From NCBI GenBank assembly GCA_026005075.1, contig BPKJ01000004.1, positions 69,501 through 133,500 on the forward strand: DNA of 64,000 nucleotides. The letters run 5' to 3'. Position numbers and translations under genes: made by a program. Position 1 is the stretch's first letter. The number at the start of each line of letters is the position of its first letter. Source of the stretch: Lysobacteraceae bacterium. GTDB taxonomy: Bacteria; Pseudomonadota; Gammaproteobacteria; Xanthomonadales; Xanthomonadaceae. Below, in pieces: positions 32,778 to 41,208 of this stretch. The notes beneath the pieces were generated by a model. That model was not told where the DNA came from. It worked only from the letters and a program-made list of their open reading frames with translations, and did no database searches.

Positions 32778-34073
32778 ATGCCTGCCCCATCCGCACTGGC
32801 CGCGCTGCCCGATTCCCCGCACCTGGGCGTGATCGGGCTCGGCTATGTCGGCCTGCCGCTCGCCGTCGCATTCGGCCAGCTCGTGCCGACCGTGGGCTTC
32901 GACATCGACCCCGAACGCATCGCGGCGCTGCGCCAGGGTCACGACCACACCCGCGAGGTGGAGCCTGCGCAACTGCAGGCGGCGCGGCATCTGCAGCTGA
33001 GCGCGGACGCCGCCGACCTTGCCGGCTGCAACGTCTACATCGTCACCGTGCCCACGCCGATCGACGCGGCGCGCCGTCCCGACTTCGGGCCGCTGCTCGC
33101 CGCCTGCGACACGGTCGGGAGGGTGCTGGCGCGGGGGAACGTGGTGATCTTCGAGTCCACCGTCTACCCGGGCGCGACCGAGGAGGTCTGCGTGCCGCGG
33201 CTGGAGGAGGTCTCCGGACTGCGCCTGAATCGGGACTTCCACTGCGGCTACAGCCCCGAGCGGATCAATCCCGGGGACCGCGAGCACCGCCTTGGCAACG
33301 TGGTCAAGGTGGTCTCGGGCTCGAACCCGGCGGCCGCCGAGTTCGTCGAGGCCCTGTACCGGAGAATCGTCCAGGCCGGCACCCACCGCACCAGCTCGAT
33401 CCGGGTCGCCGAGGCCGCGAAGGTGATCGAGAACACCCAGCGAGACCTCAACATCGCCCTCGTCAACGAGCTGGCCCAGCTCTGCGCACGGCTCGGCATC
33501 GACACCACCGAGGTGCTGGAGGCGGCCGGGACCAAGTGGAACTTCCTGCCGTTCCGGCCCGGCCTGGTCGGTGGACACTGCATCGGGGTCGATCCGTACT
33601 ACCTGACCCACAAGGCGCAGCAGATCGGCTTCCATCCGGCGGTGATCCTCGCCGGCCGCCGCATCAACGACGGCATGGGCGAGCATGTGGCCATGCGCGT
33701 GCTGCGCCTGATGGCGCGCCGCGGCCTCGACCTCGCCCACGCCCGCGCGCTGATCCTCGGCCTGAGCTTCAAGGAGAACTGCCCGGACCTGCGCAACACG
33801 CGGGTGATCGACCTCATCGCCACGCTGCGCGAGTTCGGCGTCGCGGTCGAGGTCCACGACCCCCTGGTCGATCCCGCGCAGGCGCGGCGCGAGTACGGCC
33901 TTGCGCTCAACCCCTCGCCCCCGGAAGGCGGCTTCGATGCGGTGGTGCTGGCCGTCGCCCACCGCCCCTTCGTCGAGGCCGGGCCTGCCATCCGAAGGCT
34001 GTGCCGGGAAGGCGGGGTGCTGTTCGACGTCAAGTCGGTGCTGCCGCGCGACATCGTCGACGAACGGCTCTGA
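32778..34073 (+). CDS. UDP-sugar 6-dehydrogenase, TviB/WbpO type
   Basis: A 431-residue enzyme of the UDP-glucose/GDP-mannose dehydrogenase family. The N-terminal NAD site is LGVIGLGYVGLPLAVAFGQ, and the catalytic Cys lies in PGLVGGHCIGVDPYYL. GTKWNFLPFRPGLVGGHC resembles the TviB/WbpO branch, which oxidises UDP-N-acetylhexosamines to uronic acids; the exact substrate cannot be fixed from sequence alone. The next gene is a uronate-type epimerase 30 bp downstream, so the pair probably makes a precursor for capsule, O-antigen or exopolysaccharide. The ATG at 32778 is chosen from the family N-terminus. Confidence 0.93.
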   Translation: MPAPSALAALPDSPHLGVIGLGYVGLPLAVAFGQLVPTVGFDIDPERIAALRQGHDHTREVEPAQLQAARHLQLSADAADLAGCNVYIVTVPTPIDAARRPDFGPLLAACDTVGRVLARGNVVIFESTVYPGATEEVCVPRLEEVSGLRLNRDFHCGYSPERINPGDREHRLGNVVKVVSGSNPAAAEFVEALYRRIVQAGTHRTSSIRVAEAAKVIENTQRDLNIALVNELAQLCARLGIDTTEVLEAAGTKWNFLPFRPGLVGGHCIGVDPYYLTHKAQQIGFHPAVILAGRRINDGMGEHVAMRVLRLMARRGLDLAHARALILGLSFKENCPDLRNTRVIDLIATLREFGVAVEVHDPLVDPAQARREYGLALNPSPPEGGFDAVVLAVAHRPFVEAGPAIRRLCREGGVLFDVKSVLPRDIVDERL

Positions 34074-34103
34074 GCCTCGTCACCCGCACCGGGAGAACAG
34101 CCC

Positions 34104-35150
34104 TTGACCGCAACGTCCCATCCCCCCTCCACCCCGTCCGGGCAGCGCATCCTGGTCACCGGCGCGGCCGGCTTCATCGGCTCCAGCCTGGCCCACCGGC
34201 TGCTCGACGATGGCCATGAGGTGCTCGGCTACGACAACCTCAACGACTACTACGATCCGAGCCTCAAGCAGGCGCGGCTGGACCGTCTCCGCGCCCGCGC
34301 AGGCTTTTCCTTCGTCCGCGCCGCGCTGGAGGAGAACGACCGCCTGCAGCAATGCTTCCGCGATTTCCGGCCGCAGCGGGTGGTCCACCTCGCGGCGCAG
34401 GCCGGGGTGCGCTATTCCCTGCAGAACCCGCGCGCCTACGTCGACAGCAACCTCGTCGGCTTCCTCAACGTGCTGGAAGCCTGCCGGCACGGCGGCGTCG
34501 AGCATCTCGTCTACGCCTCCTCCAGCTCGGTCTACGGCGCCAACCGCAAGCTGCCCTTTGCGGTCGAGGACAGCGTCGACCATCCGGTCAGCCTGTACGC
34601 GGCGACCAAGAAGGCCAACGAGTTGATGGCACACACCTACAGCCATCTCTACGGGCTTCCCACCACCGGCCTGCGCTTCTTCACCGTCTACGGCCCTTGG
34701 GGGCGGCCGGACATGGCGCTGTTCCTGTTCACCCGCAAGATCCTCGCCGGCGAGCCGATCGAGGTGTTCAACCATGGCCACCACCGGCGCGATTTCACCT
34801 ACATCGACGACATCGTCGAAGGTGTCGTGCGCACCCTCTTCCACACCGCGGCACCCGACCCGGACTTCGATCCGATGCAGCCGACGCCGGCGCGCAGCAC
34901 GGCGCCCTACCGCGTCTACAACATCGGCAACCACACCCCGGTGCTGCTCTCCCGCTACATCGAGCTGATCGAGGAAGCGCTCGGCAGGAAGGCCGAGAAG
35001 CGCTTTCTGCCGATGCAGCCGGGCGACGTGCCCGACACCGAGGCCGACGTCAGCGCACTGGTGCGGGACACCGGCTACAGCCCTTCCACGCCGGTCGAGG
35101 TCGGCGTGCGGCGTTTCGTCGACTGGTACCGCGACTTCTACCGCGTCTGA
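34104..35150 (+). CDS. NAD-dependent nucleotide-sugar epimerase (UDP-glucuronate 4-epimerase-like)
   Basis: A 348-residue extended short-chain dehydrogenase. It uses a TTG start preceded by GGGAGA; no closer ATG exists. [17 protein letters not shown] is the NAD loop, [16 protein letters not shown] is typical of the CapI/LspL UDP-glucuronate epimerases, and YAATKKANE gives the YxxxK catalytic pair. The C-terminus [18 protein letters not shown] also fits that group. It probably acts after the upstream dehydrogenase in polysaccharide precursor synthesis. Confidence 0.92.
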   Translation: MTATSHPPSTPSGQRILVTGAAGFIGSSLAHRLLDDGHEVLGYDNLNDYYDPSLKQARLDRLRARAGFSFVRAALEENDRLQQCFRDFRPQRVVHLAAQAGVRYSLQNPRAYVDSNLVGFLNVLEACRHGGVEHLVYASSSSVYGANRKLPFAVEDSVDHPVSLYAATKKANELMAHTYSHLYGLPTTGLRFFTVYGPWGRPDMALFLFTRKILAGEPIEVFNHGHHRRDFTYIDDIVEGVVRTLFHTAAPDPDFDPMQPTPARSTAPYRVYNIGNHTPVLLSRYIELIEEALGRKAEKRFLPMQPGDVPDTEADVSALVRDTGYSPSTPVEVGVRRFVDWYRDFYRV

Positions 35151-35156
35151 ACCGGC

Positions 35157-35780
35157 ATGGCCGCCGCGCGCGAGACGGACGCTGCCTTTTCCGCGCTTGC
35201 CCGGCTCGAACTCCTGCCCGGCGCCAGCCTGTTCCTTGCGCCGGATTTCCTCGCGGCCGACGAGGCCGATCGCCTGCTCGCAGGACTGCTGCAAACGCTG
35301 CCCTGGGAGCAACACCGCGTGCGCCTGTTCGGCCGCGAGCTTCCGGCACCGCGCCTGTCGTGCTGGATCGGCGATGCCGGGGCGGTCTATGCCTATTCCG
35401 GGGTGCGCCACACGCCGCAGCCATGGCCCCGGCCGCTGGCCGCGCTGCGCGCGCGGCTGCAGCAGACCCTGGGCCTGCGCTTCAACAGCGTGCTGGCCAA
35501 CCTCTACCGCAACGGCGACGACGCCATGGGCTGGCACGCCGACGACGAACCCGAACTCGGGCCCGAACCCTGCATCGCGGCCGTAAGCCTGGGCGCGCCA
35601 AGGACGCTGCGTTTTCGCAGCCGGGATCGCCGGCACGCGGCGGCGCTGGTGCTGCCGCACGGCTCCCTGCTGGTCATGGCCGGCCCTACCCAGACCCTGA
35701 CCCAGCACTGCCTTCCGCGTAGCCGCAGCGTCCGCGCACCGCGGATCAGCCTGACCTTCCGTCGGATCCTTCCGCCTTGA
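35157..35780 (+). CDS. AlkB-like 2-oxoglutarate/iron-dependent dioxygenase
   Basis: A 207-residue protein of the AlkB family, which removes alkyl groups from nucleic acid bases. The iron-binding HxD lies in MGWHADDEPELG, the distal His in LTQHCLPR, and the 2-oxoglutarate Arg in RISLTFRRI. It begins 6 bp after the epimerase stop, so it may be co-transcribed although its role is unrelated. Its last 35 bp overlap the convergent lipoprotein gene. Confidence 0.9.
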   Translation: MAAARETDAAFSALARLELLPGASLFLAPDFLAADEADRLLAGLLQTLPWEQHRVRLFGRELPAPRLSCWIGDAGAVYAYSGVRHTPQPWPRPLAALRARLQQTLGLRFNSVLANLYRNGDDAMGWHADDEPELGPEPCIAAVSLGAPRTLRFRSRDRRHAAALVLPHGSLLVMAGPTQTLTQHCLPRSRSVRAPRISLTFRRILPP

Positions 35781-36432
35781 CGGGCTCCGCCTGCGGGGCC
35801 TCGACCGCGACTTCGCGCGCGCTCTCCGCCGCCCAGCGCGCAAGTTCCTCGGCGAGCCGGGTGGCGGCATCGGCGAGCGCATCCACCGCAGCGGCACGGC
35901 CCTGCCCTCCCACGTCGCCTGCCTGCGCGAAGGCCTGCCGCGCGAGCACCCGCCCGGTCCGGCCCTCCACCAGCATCGCGTGCAGTGCGACCCTCGCCTC
36001 CGGCCTGCCCCGATAGTCCAGCTGCAGCTCCTGCAGGTAGGTCTGCAGCCTGAGGTCCGACCGCACTCCGGATCCGGGCAGGGTCACGGCCGCGAACGGC
36101 CAGCGTGCCACGGCATCGAGCAGCACCGTCTGCAGCCAGCGCGGCGCCCGGTCGGGAAGCCGGGCGCCGGCCAGACGTGCGTAGCGTCCCTCGGGGTCGC
36201 GCACGAGGATGCGGGCGTCGTCCAGCAGGGCGAGGACCTCCGGCTCGCCGATCTCGAGCTGGAAGGCCAGCTGCGGCCCATCCTGCACGGCGGCCGACGG
36301 GGTGTCCGCGACCGCGATCCGCTGCGCTTCCGGGCCGCGGCCAAGGACACAACCGCCCAGCAGCAGGACGCCCAGGCAAACCAGTCCGGCCGCATGGCGG
36401 AACGATGGGTGCAGGTTCGAGGTTCGAGGCAT
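35746..36432 (-). CDS. ABC-type transport auxiliary lipoprotein (PqiC/DUF330-like)
   Basis: A 228-residue lipoprotein: a hydrophobic leader ends in the lipobox LLLGGC (Cys about residue 29). The mature part has RIAVADTPSAAVQDG and YLQELQLDYRGRPEARVALHAML, as in the auxiliary lipoproteins found with MCE transporters. The tail is acidic and low in complexity. It is the last gene of the mla-type operon, with its ATG overlapping the MCE gene stop (TGATG). The lipoprotein probably links the inner-membrane MCE complex to the outer membrane. Confidence 0.82.
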   Translation of the reverse strand: MPRTSNLHPSFRHAAGLVCLGVLLLGGCVLGRGPEAQRIAVADTPSAAVQDGPQLAFQLEIGEPEVLALLDDARILVRDPEGRYARLAGARLPDRAPRWLQTVLLDAVARWPFAAVTLPGSGVRSDLRLQTYLQELQLDYRGRPEARVALHAMLVEGRTGRVLARQAFAQAGDVGGQGRAAAVDALADAATRLAEELARWAAESAREVAVEAPQAEPVKAEGSDGRSG

Positions 36433-37394
36433 CAAGGCTCGTACTCCGGCAGCTGACCCCGTCGCAGGACGAGGCCGGAAGGGTCTTCCTCGAGGCGCTC
36501 GCCCAGCCGCCGCCAGGTCTCGAGGGTGGCACGCAATTCGGCGAGTGCCGGAGCCAGTCGCCCCAGCCCCTGCTGGCTGAAGTCCGAGAGCGCCGCTCGG
36601 TTTTCCCCGAGCAGGCCCGCGGCCTGGTTTCCCGCCTCCTGCACCGCGGCAAGGCTGTCCTCGATCTGCGCCACCAGGCGCGGCCAGTCGCGGGAGAGCT
36701 GCCGCTCGGCGCGGCCAAGGCCCTCGTCCATCCGCCGCAGACTGCCCTCGGCCGCATCCAGCAGTCCGGAGAGGCGCTGGCTGGCCTTCGCAAGCTGGGC
36801 GAGCATGCGCCCGAGGTCCTGCTCGCTGCGGGCCAGGGTAGCGCTGACCGTGGCCAGGTGCTCCAGCGTCTGGCTGACATGCAGCACGTTCTCGTCCGAC
36901 AGCAGCCGCTTGAGCCGGACCAGCAGCTCGCTGCCGGTCGATGCCAGGTCCTCGCTGCTGCTCAGCAGGCGGGCGATCGCCGAGGGACTGGCCACGATCG
37001 ACGCCGGCGCCGATTCCGTGCCGCGCAGCAGCGGCGCCTCACGGGAGCCCCCGCTGAGCTGGATGATCGCCACCCCGGTCAGTCCGGTGAACGCGAGCCG
37101 CGCCTCGGTGTCCCGCCGCACCGGCACGGCGGCATCGACCCGCACCGTGGCCCAGACCTTGCGCGTGTCCTCGGGGTCGAGTTCGAGCCGGCGCACCTCG
37201 CCGACCTGGATGCCGTTGTACTGCACCGCCGATCCCACCGACAGGCCGGTCACCGACTCCTGGAACACCACGCGGAGGACATTCCATTCCCTGTCGATCG
37301 CGCCCTTGCCCAGCCAGAGTGCGAAGCCGGCGGCCAGCGCGACGACCAGCAGGGCGAAGGCACCGATCAGGACATGGTGGGCACGGGTTTCCAT
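36432..37394 (-). CDS. mlaD: MCE-domain lipid-transport protein (MlaD-like)
   Basis: A 320-residue protein with one N-terminal transmembrane helix (residues about 7-30), then a single MCE domain (about 39-117; GLSVGSAVQYNGIQVGEV) and a long helical C-terminal region (about 140-300) that could form a tube or needle as in larger MCE proteins. MCE proteins bind and move phospholipids between membranes. It follows the ATPase gene directly (TGA then ATG). Confidence 0.92.
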   Translation of the reverse strand: METRAHHVLIGAFALLVVALAAGFALWLGKGAIDREWNVLRVVFQESVTGLSVGSAVQYNGIQVGEVRRLELDPEDTRKVWATVRVDAAVPVRRDTEARLAFTGLTGVAIIQLSGGSREAPLLRGTESAPASIVASPSAIARLLSSSEDLASTGSELLVRLKRLLSDENVLHVSQTLEHLATVSATLARSEQDLGRMLAQLAKASQRLSGLLDAAEGSLRRMDEGLGRAERQLSRDWPRLVAQIEDSLAAVQEAGNQAAGLLGENRAALSDFSQQGLGRLAPALAELRATLETWRRLGERLEEDPSGLVLRRGQLPEYEP

Positions 37395-38184
37395 TCAATG
37401 TTCTCCTCGGCCGCCGACGGCGCGCAGGGCAGCGCGCCCCCGCGGACCACCAAAGTACTCGCGAATCCATGGGTGGGGATGCTCGGCCACCACCTCGATG
37501 CGGTCGCAGGCCACCACCTTTCCCCCGGCGAGCACCGCGACCCGGTCGCAGATGGCGTGCAGGGTATCGAGGTCATGGGTGACCAGGAAGACGCTCAGCC
37601 CCAGCGCCCGGCTCAGGGTCCGCACCAGCTCGTCGAAATGCGCGGCAGCGATCGGGTCGAGGCCGGCGGTAGGCTCGTCCAGGAACAGCACCTCGGGGTC
37701 CAAGGCGAGTGCACGGGCCAGCCCGGCGCGCTTGCGCATGCCACCGGAGAGCTCCGCGGGGGTACTTGTCCGCCGTGGCTGCGGGCAGGCCGGCGAGCCG
37801 CAGCTTGAGCTGCACCAGACGCTGCCGCAGGGCGGGGTCGAGGCGCAGGTTTTCCTGCAAGGGAACGGCCACGTTCTCGCCGACGGTCAGCGAGGAGAAC
37901 AGGGCCCCGTCCTGGAAGAGCAGACCGATGCGTCGTCCCACGGCCTGCCGCTCGGCATCGGCGCAGCGCGACAGGTCCACGCCCAGCACCCGCGCCGAGC
38001 CGGCGGTGGGCCGGCGCAGCCCGGCGATGGTCCGCAGCAGGACCGACTTGCCGGTCCCGGAACCGCCGATCACGCCGAGGATCTCGCCACGCCGCAGCTC
38101 GAGGTCCAGCCCGTCGTGCACGGTCTGCGGGCCGAATCGGTTGACCAGCCCGCGCACCTCGACCACCGGCCCCTCGCGCCTCAC
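37395..38184 (-). CDS. mlaF: Lipid ABC transporter ATPase (MlaF-like), one-base frameshift
   Basis: The ATPase of the MCE system. A GTG start at 38184 overlaps the permease stop. It has Walker A GVIGGSGTGKSVLL, then in the second half the signature AELSGGMRKRAGLARALAL and Walker B VLFLDEPTAGLDP. The two halves lie in different frames: a run of five C (37758-37762 on the coding strand) where four would keep the frame intact breaks the gene between KYP and AELSGG. The corrected length is 262 residues. Without correction the protein would lose its signature motif and Walker B and be inactive. Confidence 0.92.
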
Positions 38185-39326
38185 AGGTCCAGCTCCAGGA
38201 AAAGCAGCGCGAACAGGGCGTCGAAGAGGATGACCAGAAAGATCGCCTGCACCACCGAGGAGGTGGTGTGGCGTCCCACCGACTCGGCGCTGCCCTCGAC
38301 CCGGAAGCCTTCCAGACACCCCACCAGGGCGATCAGGGTGGCGAACACCGGTGTCTTGACCAGCCCGACCCAGAAATGGCGCAGATCGGTCATCTCCTGC
38401 AGGCGGGCGAGGAACATGGCCGGGCTGATCTCCAGCGCCAGGCTTCCGACCAGTCCCCCCCCGAGCAGGCCGGCCAGCATCGCAAGAAAGGCGAGCATCG
38501 GCAGGCTGACCAGAAGCGCAAGCAGGCGCGGCAGGACCAGGAGTTCCACCGGATCCAGACCCAAGGCACGGATCGCATCCACCTCCTCGCGTGCCTTCAT
38601 CGAGCCGATCTGCGCCGTGAAGGCGCTGCCCGAGCGACCCGCGAGCAGGATGGCGGTCAACAGCGGGCCGAACTCGCGCAGGAACGACACCCCGACCAGT
38701 TCCACCGTGAACAGCTCGGCGCCGAAATCGCGCAACACCGTGGCTCCCAGGAAGGCGACGACGGCACCGATCAGGAACGAGAGCAGGGTGACGATCGGCA
38801 CCGCGTCGAGCCCGGTCTGCTCGACATGGAACACCGTCGCCGTCCAGCGCAGCCTGCGACGCCCGGCCAGCATCGCGGCGAGCGTGGCCAGGACCAGCCC
38901 GAGGAAGCCGAGCAGGGCGACGGCCTGCCGCCACTGCTGCTCCAACGCCACACCGATCCGGGCGCTCAGCCGCCACCAGGTCGGCGGAGCAGGCGGCGCT
39001 GGCACGGCCGCATCCGCGGGCGCGGCCACCAGCTTCAGGAGGGCCGCGGCCTCCGGCGCCAGCCCGCGCACCTCGGGAAACGCCCCCGCACCCCCCAGGC
39101 GTTCGACCCAGAGCATCGCCCCTGCGCTGTCCAGTGCGCCGACGCCAGCGGCATCGATGCAAGCAAGGCCCCCCGGCGGGACCTGCTCCAGTGCGCGCAG
39201 GGCCTGCTCCAGATGCGGCAGGGTCCAGTCGCCGGACAGCCGCACCCGGGGCGCGTCGTTCGCATCGCTCGTGATCTCCAGCCGCGGTGCGCTCAAGGCT
39301 CGACGGGAAGGTGGGGGAAGCGCCAA
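38181..39326 (-). CDS. mlaE: Lipid ABC transporter permease (MlaE-like) with N-terminal STAS domain
   Basis: A 381-residue protein. Residues about 15-100 resemble a STAS domain (VRLSGDWTLPHLEQALRAL ... CIDAAGVGALDSAGAMLW), which corresponds to MlaB fused to the permease. From about 130 onward is the MlaE permease (VEQTGLDAVPIVTLLSFLIG, LLTAILLAGRSGSAFTAQIGSMK). The TTG start at 39326 follows AGGAT; no good ATG is in frame. It is the first gene of the operon mlaE-mlaF-mlaD-lipoprotein, divergent from the thrE-like gene. A separate mlaC is absent. Confidence 0.9.
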   Translation of the reverse strand: MALPPPSRRALSAPRLEITSDANDAPRVRLSGDWTLPHLEQALRALEQVPPGGLACIDAAGVGALDSAGAMLWVERLGGAGAFPEVRGLAPEAAALLKLVAAPADAAVPAPPAPPTWWRLSARIGVALEQQWRQAVALLGFLGLVLATLAAMLAGRRRLRWTATVFHVEQTGLDAVPIVTLLSFLIGAVVAFLGATVLRDFGAELFTVELVGVSFLREFGPLLTAILLAGRSGSAFTAQIGSMKAREEVDAIRALGLDPVELLVLPRLLALLVSLPMLAFLAMLAGLLGGGLVGSLALEISPAMFLARLQEMTDLRHFWVGLVKTPVFATLIALVGCLEGFRVEGSAESVGRHTTSSVVQAIFLVILFDALFALLFLELDL

Positions 39327-39400
39327 GCATATCCTGCCGGTTCAGCCCGCGACATGGCGGTTCGTGCGAACCTAGCCGCCCCGCCCTTCGCCCAGCCCGC

Positions 39401-40633
39401 ATGACCGAGGCCGAATCCTTTCGCGCGCGCACCGACTTCGTGATCGAGCTGTCACGCCGCCTGCACGCCTACGGCACCACCTCGCAACGCCTCGAGGCGG
39501 CGGTCGGCAAGGTCGCGACCCGCCTCGGCCTGGCCTGCGAGATCTGGGCCAACCCTACCGGCATCATCATCAGCTTCGGCGGCGGCATCGGCCCCGGCGG
39601 CGGACCGGAGAACACCCGTGTGCTGCGCATGGCCCCCGGGGAGATCAACCTCGCCAAGCTGTGCGCGGTCGACGCCATTGCCGAGCAGGTGCTGGCCGGC
39701 GAGCTCGACGTGGCCGCCGGCCGCAGCGCCCTGCGTGCCCTCGACGCCCCGCCGGGGCGCTGGAGCGTGCTCCTGAACATCCTGTGCTTCGGCCTGACTT
39801 CGGCCTCGGTCGCGGTGCTGCTCGGCAGCGGCCTGGCCGAGCTGGTCAGCGGCGGCCTGATCGGCCTGCTGATCGGGCTGATCGCCCACGCCGCCGAATC
39901 GCGGCCGCGCCTTGCCGAGGCGGTGGACGCCCTCGCCGCCTTCGTCGCCACCGCGCTGGCGTTCGCGATTTCGGAGTTCGTCACGCCGCTCGCGCTCGAC
40001 TCGGTGGTGGTCGCCGCCATCATCGTCCTGCTGCCCGGTCTCACCCTGACCAATGCGGTCTCCGAACTGGCCACCCAGCAGCTGGTCGCCGGCACCGCCC
40101 GTTTCGCCGGCGCCGTGACCACACTGCTCAAGCTGACCTTTGGTGCCGTCGCGGCGATGCAGCTGGGACGCGCCCTCGGCTGGGAAATGCCCGCGCACCA
40201 GCCGATGGCCATGAGCGATGCCGCCCACGCGCTGGCGCTCGCCGGCAGCGCGCTCGCCTTCGCCGTGCTCTTCCGCGCCGAGCTGCGCGACTATCCTCTG
40301 GTCATCGCGGCAGCCATCGGCTCCTTCCTCGCCACCCGCCTCGCCGGCACCGCGTTCGGCACCGAGGCTGGGATATTCTTCGCCGGTCTGCTGATCAGCG
40401 CCGCCGCCAATCTCTATGCCCGCCTGGCCAACCGGCCGGGGGCGGTGATCCGGGTTCCGGGAATCATCCTTCTGGTGCCCGGATCGACCGGATTCAAAAG
40501 CGTATCCTTCGTTTTCGAGCGTGACGTCTTCCAGGGCCTGGACGCCGCGGTGACGGTCATTACCGTACTGGTTTCGCTGGTCGCCGGACTGCTCTTCGGC
40601 AACCTGATCGTCTCGCCACGCCGCAGCCTGTGA
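39401..40633 (+). CDS. Threonine/serine exporter (ThrE) family protein
   Basis: A 410-residue inner-membrane protein. The N-terminal DUF1212-type domain (RTDFVIELSRRLHAYGTTSQRLEAAV, IIISFGG) is followed by about ten hydrophobic helices, the last half matching the DUF3815 part (IRVPGIILLVPGSTGFKSVSFV). It is a fused, full-length ThrE. Members export threonine and serine or related small acids; the substrate here is not proven. The ATG at 39401 gives the family N-terminus. Confidence 0.88.
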   Translation: MTEAESFRARTDFVIELSRRLHAYGTTSQRLEAAVGKVATRLGLACEIWANPTGIIISFGGGIGPGGGPENTRVLRMAPGEINLAKLCAVDAIAEQVLAGELDVAAGRSALRALDAPPGRWSVLLNILCFGLTSASVAVLLGSGLAELVSGGLIGLLIGLIAHAAESRPRLAEAVDALAAFVATALAFAISEFVTPLALDSVVVAAIIVLLPGLTLTNAVSELATQQLVAGTARFAGAVTTLLKLTFGAVAAMQLGRALGWEMPAHQPMAMSDAAHALALAGSALAFAVLFRAELRDYPLVIAAAIGSFLATRLAGTAFGTEAGIFFAGLLISAAANLYARLANRPGAVIRVPGIILLVPGSTGFKSVSFVFERDVFQGLDAAVTVITVLVSLVAGLLFGNLIVSPRRSL

Positions 40634-40712
40634 TCCAGCCTCGCCGGTCAGCCACCGCGGCCGACCGGGCGAATCTGCCCGCCGCGCCGGCCGGAAAGGT
40701 CCCGGAACCAGA

Positions 40713-40736
40713 ACGGCCCGGGGCTTCCCGGGCCGT
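40713..40736. terminator. Bidirectional hairpin between thrE-like and H-NS genes
   Basis: ACGGCCCGGG and CCCGGGCCGT form a perfect 10-bp stem with a 4-nt loop, placed between two convergent genes. The minus-strand side is followed by TTCTGGTTCC, and the plus side lacks T residues, so it should serve the H-NS gene best. Confidence 0.55.
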
Positions 40737-40742
40737 CGGCCG

Positions 40743-41063
40743 TCAGATCCTGAGCGCCTCGAGGCTGCCACCGGCATCGAGGTGCGCCTGCACCCACAGC
40801 GGGCGTTTGCCGCGCCCGGTCCAGGTCTGGCTCGGATCCGCGGGATTGCGGTATTTGGGAGCCACCTTCGAGACCTTGCCACGGCGGCCGCCGGTGCTGC
40901 CGAAAAGCTCCTCGATGGTAAAGCCTTCCTCCCGCGCCATGGCCTCCAGCTTGCGCCGCACCTCCTGACGGTGCTTGAGCCGCGCCTTCTGCTTTTGCTT
41001 CGCGGCGGCCGCAATCAGCTCGTCGAGCTCCCTCGGGCTAAGGTTTTCCAGATTTACACTCAC
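40743..41063 (-). CDS. H-NS family nucleoid-associated protein
   Basis: A 106-residue protein with a GTG start after AGGAGAAG (5-bp spacing). The N-terminal half is a basic coiled coil (LDELIAAAAKQKQKARLKHRQEV) for oligomerisation. The C-terminal DNA-binding domain is YRNPADPSQTWTGRGKRPLW, matching the H-NS/XrvA/Bv3F family consensus of xanthomonads and Burkholderia. It binds AT-rich DNA and silences genes. It has its own promoter. Confidence 0.92.
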   Translation of the reverse strand: MSVNLENLSPRELDELIAAAAKQKQKARLKHRQEVRRKLEAMAREEGFTIEELFGSTGGRRGKVSKVAPKYRNPADPSQTWTGRGKRPLWVQAHLDAGGSLEALRI

Positions 41064-41112
41064 GGGGTCTTCTCCTTATTTGGATAACGGTCGTTCGACA
41101 AACCGTACGCCG

Positions 41113-41141
41113 ATGCTAGGACAGCCCCGACAGCTCCGCAA
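41113..41141 (-). promoter_or_regulatory. Candidate sigma-70 promoter of the H-NS gene
   Basis: On the minus strand TTGCGG (41141-41136) and TAGCAT (41118-41113) are separated by 17 bp. This predicts a leader of about 45 nt before the GTG start. Confidence 0.5.
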
Positions 41142-41208
41142 TACGTGATATTCCCCACCCTCCCGGCAGCGCGCGTACACTGAACGCCTTCCCGCCGGAG
41201 AAACCGCC

